Positions 43,581-51,155 of a stretch of 64,000 nt of DNA are shown here, in pieces. Below the pieces are notes generated by a model that did not search any database, had not been told where the DNA came from, and saw nothing but the letters and a program-made list of their open reading frames with translations. The translations under genes were made by a program, and so were the position numbers. The stretch's first letter is position 1; each line of letters starts with the position of its first letter. The stretch is from Bradyrhizobium jicamae (GTDB lineage: Bacteria; Pseudomonadota; Alphaproteobacteria; Rhizobiales; Xanthobacteraceae). The stretch is from positions 62,001-126,000 of the forward strand of contig NZ_JAFCKQ010000002.1 of the NCBI RefSeq assembly GCF_018130215.1, written 5' to 3'.

Positions 43581-45167
43581 TCAGCGCCTCCTGGTGCCGA
43601 AGACGGATGAGAAGCGGGTGGCGCCATGCGATGGCGCCGTGGGTCGCGGCGGCGGAGGCGAGGACGGCGGAGGCTGCGGGGGCGGCGGCTCGCGCGTCGC
43701 GGCCGGTGCACGGTCATACGTCGTGCGCTGCTGGGCGGGCGCGACCGGCGGCGCATGCGGCTCGCGTGGCGTCAACGGAACAGCGGCGCGGATTCCGCCG
43801 CCATCCTTGCGCGACGACATCCGCCTGAACTCCTCGCGGAGCGGCCATTTGGCCTTCTCGGCGGCAACCTGGACACACTCGATCAGTGCCGTGTTCTTGG
43901 CCTCGCGGCGGTGCGCCTTCATGTCGCCGTCGCGATACGCGTTGAGAATCCGGAACTCCATGGGGTCCATGCCGACGAGATGAGCGAGCTTGTCCATCTG
44001 GCACTCGATGGCGAAGTCCATCGCCGTGACGCCGAAGCCACGCATTGCAGTCGCGGGCGTGCGGTTGGTGAAGACGCAATAGACGTCGCCATGGACGTTG
44101 GGGATCGTGTAGGGGCCGGGCAGGTGCGCGGCGCACTTCACCGCCGCGTAGCTCGACAGGCGCGTATAGGCGCCGCTGTCGAAATAGGCCCGGATCTTGC
44201 GCGCGACGACGCGGCCGTCACGCATCACGCCATCCTTGATATAGATGCGTTCGGCGCCGCGCGGCGGACCATATTGCATCTCCTCCTCGCGCCCGAACAC
44301 GTAGCGGACCGGCTTCCCCGTCAGCATCGCGCCGAGGATGCAAAGCGGCTCGGTGAGTGTATCGACCTTGCCGCCGAACCCGCCGCCCACCGTGCCGCCG
44401 ATAAAGTGGAAGGTGTTGGAGGGCACATCGAGGATTTTCGCGCAGGTGTCGACCGAGAAGAACAGCGCCTGGGTCGAGGTATAGACGATGTAGCGGCCGT
44501 TGGTATCGGGCGCCGCGATCGAGCCGTTGGTCTCGGTCGGCGCATGCTCGATTGGCGACATCTGGTAGCGTTGCTCCAGAACATGGTCGGCGGAAGCCAG
44601 CGCGCGGTCGGCGTCACCGAAGCGCAGCTGCTGGCGATCATAGGTCTCGTAGTAGGTGAAGGTGTTCCTGGGGTACACCTCGTTGACCACGGGCGCGCCC
44701 GGCTTCAGCGCGTCCTCGACGTCGAACACCGCCGGCAGCGGTTCATAGTCGATCTTGACCTTGGCGATTGCCTCATACGCCTCGCGCGGGCTGTCGGCGA
44801 CGATGGCTACGATCGGCTCACCCTTGTAGCGCACCTTGTCGACCGCAAGCGACGGTTCGTCATCCTTGCCGAAGTTGATCAGGCTGAGCAGCGTGTTCAG
44901 ATTGCGCGGCACGTCGGAGCCGCGGATGATCCGCCGCACACCCTGCGAGCGCTCGGCCTCGCTGGTGTCGATGCGGCGCAGGCGCGCGTGCGAATGGGCG
45001 CTGCGGACGACCTTCAGATGCAGCATGCCCTGCAGCTTGTGGTCGTCGAAATAGGGCGAGGTGCCGGTGACATGGCCGAGCATGTCCTGCCGCTGCGTGC
45101 CCTTGCCGATCTCCTTCAGATTGTCATCCCGCTCGTCGGCGAAGATGTCCTTGCGCAGTTCCAGCAT
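43581..45167 (-). CDS. molybdenum hydroxylase large subunit, N-terminal half with proline-rich tail
   Basis: A 528-residue protein homologous to the first ~450 residues of xanthine-dehydrogenase-family molybdopterin subunits. It has a CoxL-like N-terminal domain, the cofactor motif GGTVGGGFGGK and the substrate-side TNRTPATAMRGFG; it lacks the AYRCSFR loop of true CO dehydrogenases. Homology stops near AAEKAKWPLREEF. Residues 458-528 are a proline-rich tail (REPPPPQPPPSSPPPP) of no recognised domain. With the next gene it makes one molybdenum centre that hydroxylates a C-H bond, often of a heterocycle, using water. It overlaps no neighbour; the 2Fe-2S gene ends 12 bp upstream. Confidence 0.9.
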   Translation of the reverse strand: MLELRKDIFADERDDNLKEIGKGTQRQDMLGHVTGTSPYFDDHKLQGMLHLKVVRSAHSHARLRRIDTSEAERSQGVRRIIRGSDVPRNLNTLLSLINFGKDDEPSLAVDKVRYKGEPIVAIVADSPREAYEAIAKVKIDYEPLPAVFDVEDALKPGAPVVNEVYPRNTFTYYETYDRQQLRFGDADRALASADHVLEQRYQMSPIEHAPTETNGSIAAPDTNGRYIVYTSTQALFFSVDTCAKILDVPSNTFHFIGGTVGGGFGGKVDTLTEPLCILGAMLTGKPVRYVFGREEEMQYGPPRGAERIYIKDGVMRDGRVVARKIRAYFDSGAYTRLSSYAAVKCAAHLPGPYTIPNVHGDVYCVFTNRTPATAMRGFGVTAMDFAIECQMDKLAHLVGMDPMEFRILNAYRDGDMKAHRREAKNTALIECVQVAAEKAKWPLREEFRRMSSRKDGGGIRAAVPLTPREPHAPPVAPAQQRTTYDRAPAATREPPPPQPPPSSPPPPRPTAPSHGATRFSSVFGTRRR

Positions 45168-45179
45168 GGTTCGGTTCCC

Positions 45180-45659
45180 TTACGCCCGTGCCCGGCCGCC
45201 GGAAGCGGCCGCGAGCACGGCGTTGATGATCGGCTCGTAGCCGGTGCAGCGGCAGATGTTGCCCGAGATCGCCTCGATGACCTCGGCGCGACTGGGCTGC
45301 GGATTGCGGTCGAGCAGCGCCTTCGCAGCCATCAGCATGCCCGGTGTGCAGTAGCCGCACTGGGCGGCGAAATTGTCGGCGAAAGCGCGTTGCAGCGGAT
45401 GCAGGTTCGGACCGTCCTTGATGCCGTCGAGAGTCTCGATGGAGCGGCCGGCGACCGTCTCGGCAAGCGTCAGGCAGGACAGGTGCAGTTCGCCGTCGAT
45501 CAGCACGCTGCAAGTGCCGCAGCCGCCCTGGCCGCAGCCGAACTTCGGCGTCATGTCGCCGATCAGCTCGCGCAGCGCGACCAGGAGGTTGGTGCCGCCG
45601 TCGACAAAGATCGCGACGTCACGGCCGTTGTGTCGGAACTGGAGCGGAGTCTTCGCCAT
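45180..45659 (-). CDS. coxS: molybdenum hydroxylase 2Fe-2S subunit (CoxS-like)
   Basis: A 159-residue iron-sulfur subunit. The plant-ferredoxin cluster ligands are in CGQGGCGTCSVLIDGELHLSC (residues ~44-64) and the second cluster in GYCTPGMLMAAKALL plus GNICRCTGYEPI. It carries electrons from the molybdenum centre to the FAD subunit encoded just upstream (6 bp gap). The length and the lack of a leader indicate a cytoplasmic enzyme. Confidence 0.95.
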   Translation of the reverse strand: MAKTPLQFRHNGRDVAIFVDGGTNLLVALRELIGDMTPKFGCGQGGCGTCSVLIDGELHLSCLTLAETVAGRSIETLDGIKDGPNLHPLQRAFADNFAAQCGYCTPGMLMAAKALLDRNPQPSRAEVIEAISGNICRCTGYEPIINAVLAAASGGRARA

Positions 45660-45665
45660 GATGCT

Positions 45666-46484
45666 CTATTCCTGACCGGACAACAGGCGCTTCAGGTGCA
45701 CGCCGACGATCTCGCGGCGATACCAGGCGCTGGCGAGCGCGTTGTCGCCGGGCGTGGTGCCCTCGACGGCTACTGCTGCGGCGGCGTTGATCGTGGACGC
45801 GTCGAGCGACCGTCCTTCCAGCGCGCGTTCTGCAGCGCGGGCACGGATCGGGGTCGGCGCCATCGAGCCGAGCGCGACGCGCGCGCCGACGATGCGGCTG
45901 CCGTTCATGGGCAGATGAGCAGCGAGCGTGATCACGGCGCCGCCCTTGGGCTTGATCCGCGCGATCTTGCGGTAGTGGAAGGCGTCGGGGCTGCCCGGCT
46001 TGGCAAAGGAGATCGCCAGCACCAGCGTGCCGGTCTGGCGATCGCGCGACTGCAGGAATTCCTCGATCGGCACCTCACGGCTGCCGAGACCGCCCTGCAC
46101 CGAGACGACAGCGTCGAGCGCGAGCATCGCGACCGTGAAGTCGCCATACGGGTTCGGCGCGAACAGATTGCCCCCGACCGTGCCCATGTTGCGCACCGCC
46201 GGACCGCCGATCGAGCGCGCCGGGGAGTGCAGGAAGGCGAGGTCGCGTTCGGCGAGGATGCGCGCGTAAGTGACGCCGGCGCCGAGCGTGATCCGTGCGC
46301 CTGTCGCCTCGATCCGCGTCATCGCATGGTCGCTGGCGCGCACGATGGTCGAGATCGAGATGTCGCCCTCGTTCAGCGCTCGCATCACCAGCGTGCCGCC
46401 GCCGAGATAGCGCGCATTGCGGTCCGCCGACAGCGCCGCCGCCGCCTCGCCGGAGGAGCCAAATGTCTTCACCGTCACAGGCAT
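45666..46484 (-). CDS. coxM: molybdenum hydroxylase FAD-binding subunit (CoxM-like)
   Basis: A 272-residue flavin subunit with the two FAD motifs of the family, RYLGGGTLVM (residues ~25-34) and RNMGTVGGNLFAPNP (~97-111). A C-terminal CO-dehydrogenase-flavoprotein domain ends RREIVGVHLKRLL. It takes electrons from the 2Fe-2S subunit and passes them to NAD, oxygen or a quinone. The order FAD, FeS, Mo-N, Mo-C is the same as coxM-S-L except for the divided large subunit. It follows two SRPBCC genes by 15 bp. Confidence 0.94.
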   Translation of the reverse strand: MPVTVKTFGSSGEAAAALSADRNARYLGGGTLVMRALNEGDISISTIVRASDHAMTRIEATGARITLGAGVTYARILAERDLAFLHSPARSIGGPAVRNMGTVGGNLFAPNPYGDFTVAMLALDAVVSVQGGLGSREVPIEEFLQSRDRQTGTLVLAISFAKPGSPDAFHYRKIARIKPKGGAVITLAAHLPMNGSRIVGARVALGSMAPTPIRARAAERALEGRSLDASTINAAAAVAVEGTTPGDNALASAWYRREIVGVHLKRLLSGQE

Positions 46485-46499
46485 GATGTTATTCCGCGG

Positions 46500-46943
46500 C
46501 TAGGCCGCCTCCCTCAGATGCCGGCGGATCGCCTCGAATCCGGCCTGGTAGATGTCTTCCGAGACCATGTGCGTGATGCGGCTGGTGTCTTCCGGCCGCG
46601 TCGTGAAGCGCGATTCCCAGTGCCAGAAGGTGCGGTCACCGTCGGTGACCGGCAACAGCCGGACATGGGCCACATAGTTGAACATCGGGACCGGCGTATC
46701 GAGCAGGCAGTAGCTGAACGACTGCTCGAGATCGGACAGCGCCAGCAATTGCTCGCGCAGCTCGGCGCCGTCCTTCAGCTTGAACCGCCTGACACAGCCG
46801 ATCTTGTCGGAAGGCTGCGCGCGCTCGATGCCGCTGGTCGCGACCGCCGGATGCCAGCGGTCGTGGCCGTTGAAATCGCGCAACACGGCCCACACCGCGT
46901 CGGTCGGCGCGTCCAGGATCGTGCTCTTGACGATGTGCGGCAC
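46500..46943 (-). CDS. SRPBCC-family protein, paralogue 2 (CoxG-like context)
   Basis: A 147-residue START/Bet-v-1-fold protein (MPHIVKSTILDAPTDAVWAV, then RDFNGHDRWHPAV). It is clearly related to the adjacent 145-residue protein: both share RDFNG, WHPA, the block PSDKIGCVR and LPVTDGD/LTPVTDGD. The fold has a deep pocket for a hydrophobic ligand. In CO dehydrogenase clusters an SRPBCC protein (CoxG) tethers the enzyme to the membrane; other members are cyclases or ligand carriers. Three bases separate it from the paralogue. Confidence 0.88.
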   Translation of the reverse strand: MPHIVKSTILDAPTDAVWAVLRDFNGHDRWHPAVATSGIERAQPSDKIGCVRRFKLKDGAELREQLLALSDLEQSFSYCLLDTPVPMFNYVAHVRLLPVTDGDRTFWHWESRFTTRPEDTSRITHMVSEDIYQAGFEAIRRHLREAA

Positions 46944-46946
46944 GGC

Positions 46947-47384
46947 CTATCCTCCGAACGCACGCTTCAGCGCGTCGAATCCGCCCTGGAACACGTTGCC
47001 GCCGATGTTGTTGACCAGTTCCGTTTCGCGCTCCGGCGCGCAGTCGAACTCGGCGGTCCATTCCAGGAAGGTCTGGTCGCCATCGGTGACCGGCGTCAAT
47101 CGCAGCGTCGCGACATAGTTCTCGACCCCCATCGGCGATTCCAGGATCGAGTAGGTGCAGAACATGTCGTAGTCGGACAGGCCAAGCAGCTTCTCGCGGA
47201 TGCGATCGCCGTTGCGCAGGCGGAAATCCCTGACGCAGCCGATCTTGTCGGAAGGCTCGCCGCCTTCGATGCGGCTTTCGGCGATCGCGGGATGCCAGTT
47301 CGGCATGCCGTTGAAGTCGCGCACGCGGGCCCAGACGCGATCGTTGCGGGCGTTGACGACGGTAGAGACGTAGACCCTTGCCAT
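46947..47384 (-). CDS. SRPBCC-family protein, paralogue 1
   Basis: A 145-residue SRPBCC protein (MARVYVSTVVNARNDRVWAR, then VRDFNGMPNWHPAI) and a tandem duplicate of the next gene. Both have the SDKIGCVR strand, a TSIL/CLLDTP-like strand and a GGFDALKR/AGFEAIRR C-terminal helix. Retention of two diverged copies suggests a heterodimer or two ligands. It begins 9 bp after the flotillin-like gene, within the same transcription unit. Confidence 0.88.
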   Translation of the reverse strand: MARVYVSTVVNARNDRVWARVRDFNGMPNWHPAIAESRIEGGEPSDKIGCVRDFRLRNGDRIREKLLGLSDYDMFCTYSILESPMGVENYVATLRLTPVTDGDQTFLEWTAEFDCAPERETELVNNIGGNVFQGGFDALKRAFGG

Positions 47385-47393
47385 GGCGTCAGC

Positions 47394-50294
47394 TCAGTCC
47401 TTCTTGCGCGGCGTGCGCTCGGGGCGAGGCGGCTCGCCGGAGCCTTCGGACGATGCTGCCGGCTTGGCGTCACCGCCGCTCTTGCGCGTGGAGTCCTTGA
47501 TGCCCTGCATGTCGCGGGCCTCGCGGATCAGTCCCGGCATTTTTGCCAGGCTGCCGCCCTCGACGCCGATATCCGACAGTATCGAGTCGATCAGCGGTGC
47601 CTGCACGCGGTAGCGCAGCGCCGAATCGATCACTTCGTCGGTTGCGCTGCGGCCGCTGCCGCCACCACCATGGCCGTTGCCGTTGAGGCCATCGACCTGG
47701 AGGATGCGGATGCCCTCGATCTTCTCCATCGGCTTGACGCTCTCGCGCACGATCCCCTCGATCCGGTCGAGCAGCTTGCGGCGGAACAGCGAGTAGCGCG
47801 CCTGGTCGGTGAGCACGTTCTCGGCCTCGTTGAGCATGCGTTGCGCCTCGGCTTCGACGGCCGCGCGAACCCGCTCGGCCTCGGCCGCGATCCGGGTCTC
47901 CTCGGCTTGCTTCTCCGCCAGCAGCACCTCGACGGTCTTGCGCCGCTTTGCGATCTCGCTTTCGCGGGCGGTGACGACGCGTTCGGCGGCCTCGGTCGCG
48001 CGCATCCGCGCCTCCTCGGCTGCGGCGCGCGCCGCGGACTCCTCGAGCGACTTCTGATGGATCGCGATCGCCTTCTCCATCAGTGTGGTCTCGACGTCCT
48101 TTTCGCGGTTGACCTCGAGCTTGCGCAGCTCGCGTTCGCGGCCAATCCTGGCCTCGTCGAGGCCGCGGTCGGAGGCGATGCGGGCACGCTCGACCTCCTC
48201 GCGTGCGGCGATCTCGGCCTCCTGCAGCGATTGATTGCGGGCAACCTCGAGCTGCTCGATGGCGCGCCGCCGCCCGATCCGCGCCGTCTCGAGCGCCTGC
48301 TCGCGGGAGACGTCGGTGGTCTCGACTTCCTTGCGGGCGACGATCTCGGCCTGCCTGACCTGCCGGTCGGCATCGATGCGCTCCGAGCGCTTGGCCGCGA
48401 GCGCAATGACGCGGTCCTCGTCGGCCAATTCGACCGCCTTCTTCTGGTCGATATTGAGCACCTCCCGGGTCCGGGAAGAGGCAATCCGTTCGCTCTCCAG
48501 CGCCAGCTCGACGTCGATGCGCTGCCGCTCGATCGCATCCCGGCGCTTCAACTCGGCGGCCTCGATCGCCTCGGTACGCTCGATCTCGAGCCCACGGGTG
48601 TCGCGCTCGGCACGGATGCGCTGGGCGGCGACCGCCTTCTCCTGAGCAATCCGCGCGGCCTCGATCGCCTCGCGGGACGCGATATCAGCTTCCTCGACTG
48701 CACGGGTGCGGGCAATCTCGAGCGCCCGGACGCGCTCTTCCTGACCGATCCGCGACGCCTCGGTGGCCTCGCGCGCGGTGATCCCGGCGATCTCGATCGC
48801 CTGATTGCGCTCGATCTCCAGCTTGCGCGTCGTGTGGTCGGCCGTGATCCGCTCGGCGGCCAGCGTCTTCTCTCTGACGATACGGGCGGCTTCGACCGCC
48901 TTCTGCGCCTCGATCTCGGCCTCCTGGATGGTACGCACCTGCTGGATCTCCAGCGCGCGGGTCCGTTCGTCGGACGAGATGCGCTCGACATTGACCGTCA
49001 TGGTCTGGGCGATGCGTGCCTTCTCGGTCGCCTCGCGGGCGGCGATCTCGGCCTCCTCGACGGCGCGTGTGCGCTCGATCTCGCGGCGGCGGGTTTCCTC
49101 CTCATTGGCGATCCGCGCGTCCGTCACGACCCGATCCTGCTGAATGCGGGCCTTCTCGATCGCCTCTCGCGCCGCGATCTCGGCTTCCTCGACCGTGCGC
49201 ATCCGCTCGATCTCGCGCTGGCGGACCTCGCGTTCCGATGCAATACGCGTGGTGTCGACCGAGCGCTGGTTGGCGATCCTGGCCTTCTCGATCTCCTCGC
49301 GGGCCAGCAGTTCCTTCTCTTCGACGGCGCGCGTCCGTTCGATCTCCCGCTGCCTGGTCTCGCGCTCCGAGGCGATGCGCGCCTCTGTGATGGCAAGCTC
49401 GTTGGCGATGCGAGCCTTTTCGATGGCTTCGCGCGCGGTGATCTGGGCCTGCTCGGCCTCGGTCTCGCGCAGCGCGCGTTCGCGCGCGACCTCGGTGCGT
49501 TGCAGGGCGCGGCGCATCTCGATGTCGCGTTCCTGTTCCAGCCGCGCGGTCTCGCTCTCGCGCTCGATGTCGAGCGCCTGCCGTTCGGCCTCGAGGTTGC
49601 GGGTGCGGATCTTGATCATCGAGTCCTGCTCGATGTCGTTGCGCAGCTTGCGCCTGGCCTCGATGTCCTCCATCAGGCGGGTCAGGCCCTCGGCGTCGAA
49701 GCGGTTCGAGGGATTGAAATATTCGAGATCGGTCTGGTCGAGATCGGTGATGGCAACCGATTCCAGTTCGAGACCGTTCTGCGCCAGCGCCTCGGCGGCA
49801 TTTGCCTTGACGCGGGCGACATAATCGCCGCGTTGCTCGTGCATCTGCTCCATCGTCATTTCGGAGGCGACGGAACGGATCGCGGAGATGAACTTGCCGG
49901 AGAGCAGGGTATGGAGTTGCTCGGGCTCCATGGTGCGTCGGCCCAGCGTGGCTGCCGCGATCGAGACGGCCTCGCGGGTCGGCTGAACGCGGACGTAGAA
50001 ATCGGCCTCGATGTCGACGCGCATCCGGTCGCGGGTGATCACGGCGTCCTGCCTCGAGCGCACGATCCCCATCGGCAGCACGTTCATGTTGACAGGCGTG
50101 TAGTCGTGGATGAACGGCAGCACGAAGGCGCCGCCATTGATCACCACGCGCTCGCCCAGGAAGCCGGTGCGGACGAAGGAGACCTCCTTCGACGAGCGGT
50201 GATACAGCCAGTTCACGACATAGACGACGATGATGATCGCGACGATCGCGACGATGAGCCAGAGGATCAATTCACCAATCAGCATCCCCGACAT
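47394..50294 (-). CDS. flotillin-like SPFH protein with a very long hendecad coiled coil
   Basis: A 966-residue membrane-anchored protein. Residues 7-31 form one membrane helix, residues ~33-215 an SPFH/prohibitin-like domain (KEVSFVRTGFLGERVVINGG onward), and residues ~220-800 a charged helical stalk. From 287 to 506 there are five consecutive 44-residue units, each four 11-residue repeats of the type AREAIEKARIA-NELAITEARIA, and degenerate copies continue afterwards. Eleven-residue periodicity means a right-handed coiled coil. The end has a NGNGHGGGGSG linker and a basic tail. Flotillins scaffold membrane microdomains; here the protein may anchor the hydroxylase or importer. It is much longer than YuaF/FloA-type flotillins. 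Confidence 0.9.
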   Translation of the reverse strand: MSGMLIGELILWLIVAIVAIIIVVYVVNWLYHRSSKEVSFVRTGFLGERVVINGGAFVLPFIHDYTPVNMNVLPMGIVRSRQDAVITRDRMRVDIEADFYVRVQPTREAVSIAAATLGRRTMEPEQLHTLLSGKFISAIRSVASEMTMEQMHEQRGDYVARVKANAAEALAQNGLELESVAITDLDQTDLEYFNPSNRFDAEGLTRLMEDIEARRKLRNDIEQDSMIKIRTRNLEAERQALDIERESETARLEQERDIEMRRALQRTEVARERALRETEAEQAQITAREAIEKARIANELAITEARIASERETRQREIERTRAVEEKELLAREEIEKARIANQRSVDTTRIASEREVRQREIERMRTVEEAEIAAREAIEKARIQQDRVVTDARIANEEETRRREIERTRAVEEAEIAAREATEKARIAQTMTVNVERISSDERTRALEIQQVRTIQEAEIEAQKAVEAARIVREKTLAAERITADHTTRKLEIERNQAIEIAGITAREATEASRIGQEERVRALEIARTRAVEEADIASREAIEAARIAQEKAVAAQRIRAERDTRGLEIERTEAIEAAELKRRDAIERQRIDVELALESERIASSRTREVLNIDQKKAVELADEDRVIALAAKRSERIDADRQVRQAEIVARKEVETTDVSREQALETARIGRRRAIEQLEVARNQSLQEAEIAAREEVERARIASDRGLDEARIGRERELRKLEVNREKDVETTLMEKAIAIHQKSLEESAARAAAEEARMRATEAAERVVTARESEIAKRRKTVEVLLAEKQAEETRIAAEAERVRAAVEAEAQRMLNEAENVLTDQARYSLFRRKLLDRIEGIVRESVKPMEKIEGIRILQVDGLNGNGHGGGGSGRSATDEVIDSALRYRVQAPLIDSILSDIGVEGGSLAKMPGLIREARDMQGIKDSTRKSGGDAKPAASSEGSGEPPRPERTPRKKD

Positions 50295-50318
50295 CTTGTC
50301 CTCCCTTGGTCACGGCGC

Positions 50319-51152
50319 TCATCGCGCGCCGATCGCCTTGAATTTGCGTACCTGATCCGTCAGCGCCCGCTCGACCGGCAGGCGCTCCATCGAGGATGCA
50401 CCATAGAAGCCGTGGCAGTTGCGGGTCTTCTTCATGATGAAATCGGCGTCCGCAGGGTCCGCGATCGGACCGCCATGCGCGAGCACGATGATGTCGGAAT
50501 TGACGCTGAGCGCGGCCTCGGCCCAGGCCTCGATGCGCGCCGGGCAGTCGGCAAGCTTCAGCGCGGTCTGCGCGCCGATCGTACCGCCGGTGGTCAGGCC
50601 CATGTGGCAGACGATGATGTCGGCGCCGGCGATCGCCATCGCCGCGGCCTCCTGTTCGCTGAACACGTAGGGCGTCGTCAGCATGTCCTTGTCATGCGCC
50701 TTCGCGATCATGTCGATCTCGAGCGCATAGGACATCCCCGTCTCCTCGAGATTGGCGCGGAAGATGCCGTCGATCAGGCCGACGGTCGGAAAGTTCTGCA
50801 CGCCTGCGAATCCCAATGCCTTGAGCTGGTCGAGGAATACGTCCATGTCGCGGAAGGGGTCGGTGCCGTTGACGCCGGCGAGCACCGGCGTCCTGGTCAC
50901 CACCGGCAGTACCTCGCCGGCCATCTCGACGACGATCGCATTGGCATCGCCGTAGGGCATCAAGCCGGCCAGCGAGCCGCGGCCGGCCATGCGATAGCGG
51001 CCCGAATTGTAGATCACGATCAGGTCGACGCCGCCGGCCTCCTCGCATTTGGCCGACAGGCCGGTGCCGGCGCCGCCGCCGACGATCGGCTCGCCGCGCG
51101 CGACCATGTCGCGAAACCTCTTGAGCAGCGCCGCGCGTTCAAACCTGGCCAT
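50319..51152 (-). CDS. phosphoenolpyruvate-hydrolase-family TIM-barrel protein (Tm-1 C-terminal domain homologue)
   Basis: A 277-residue TIM barrel with the family segments [40 protein letters not shown] and [20 protein letters not shown], then [13 protein letters not shown]. The family is named for a phosphoenolpyruvate-hydrolase activity, but most members are uncharacterised. In plants this domain is the C-terminal half of the Tm-1 protein, whose N-terminal half is UPF0261. Here UPF0261 lies in the immediately upstream gene, so the two proteins probably work as a pair. The gap is 3 bp. Confidence 0.9.
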   Translation of the reverse strand: MARFERAALLKRFRDMVARGEPIVGGGAGTGLSAKCEEAGGVDLIVIYNSGRYRMAGRGSLAGLMPYGDANAIVVEMAGEVLPVVTRTPVLAGVNGTDPFRDMDVFLDQLKALGFAGVQNFPTVGLIDGIFRANLEETGMSYALEIDMIAKAHDKDMLTTPYVFSEQEAAAMAIAGADIIVCHMGLTTGGTIGAQTALKLADCPARIEAWAEAALSVNSDIIVLAHGGPIADPADADFIMKKTRNCHGFYGASSMERLPVERALTDQVRKFKAIGAR

Positions 51153-51155
51153 GGG

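Noticed and set aside
43575..43590. Frameshift or sequencing error in the molybdopterin subunit gene
   Set aside because: The downstream half has a perfect AGGAGG and ATG at the proper distance, and the upstream half gains a ~71-codon tail before its stop. A single-base correction would not restore a normal homologue.
43581..45167. Carbon monoxide dehydrogenase (CoxL) as the identity of the Mo enzyme
   Set aside because: The form I active-site loop AYRCSFR is absent; the sequence has TAMRGFG, as in xanthine-dehydrogenase-like hydroxylases. Only the accessory genes resemble the cox cluster.
48000..49450. Possible CRISPR or non-coding tandem repeat
   Set aside because: The periodicity is in-frame (33 and 132 bp) and encodes 11-residue coiled-coil repeats of the flotillin-like protein. 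Repeats are degenerate at DNA level and have no spacers.
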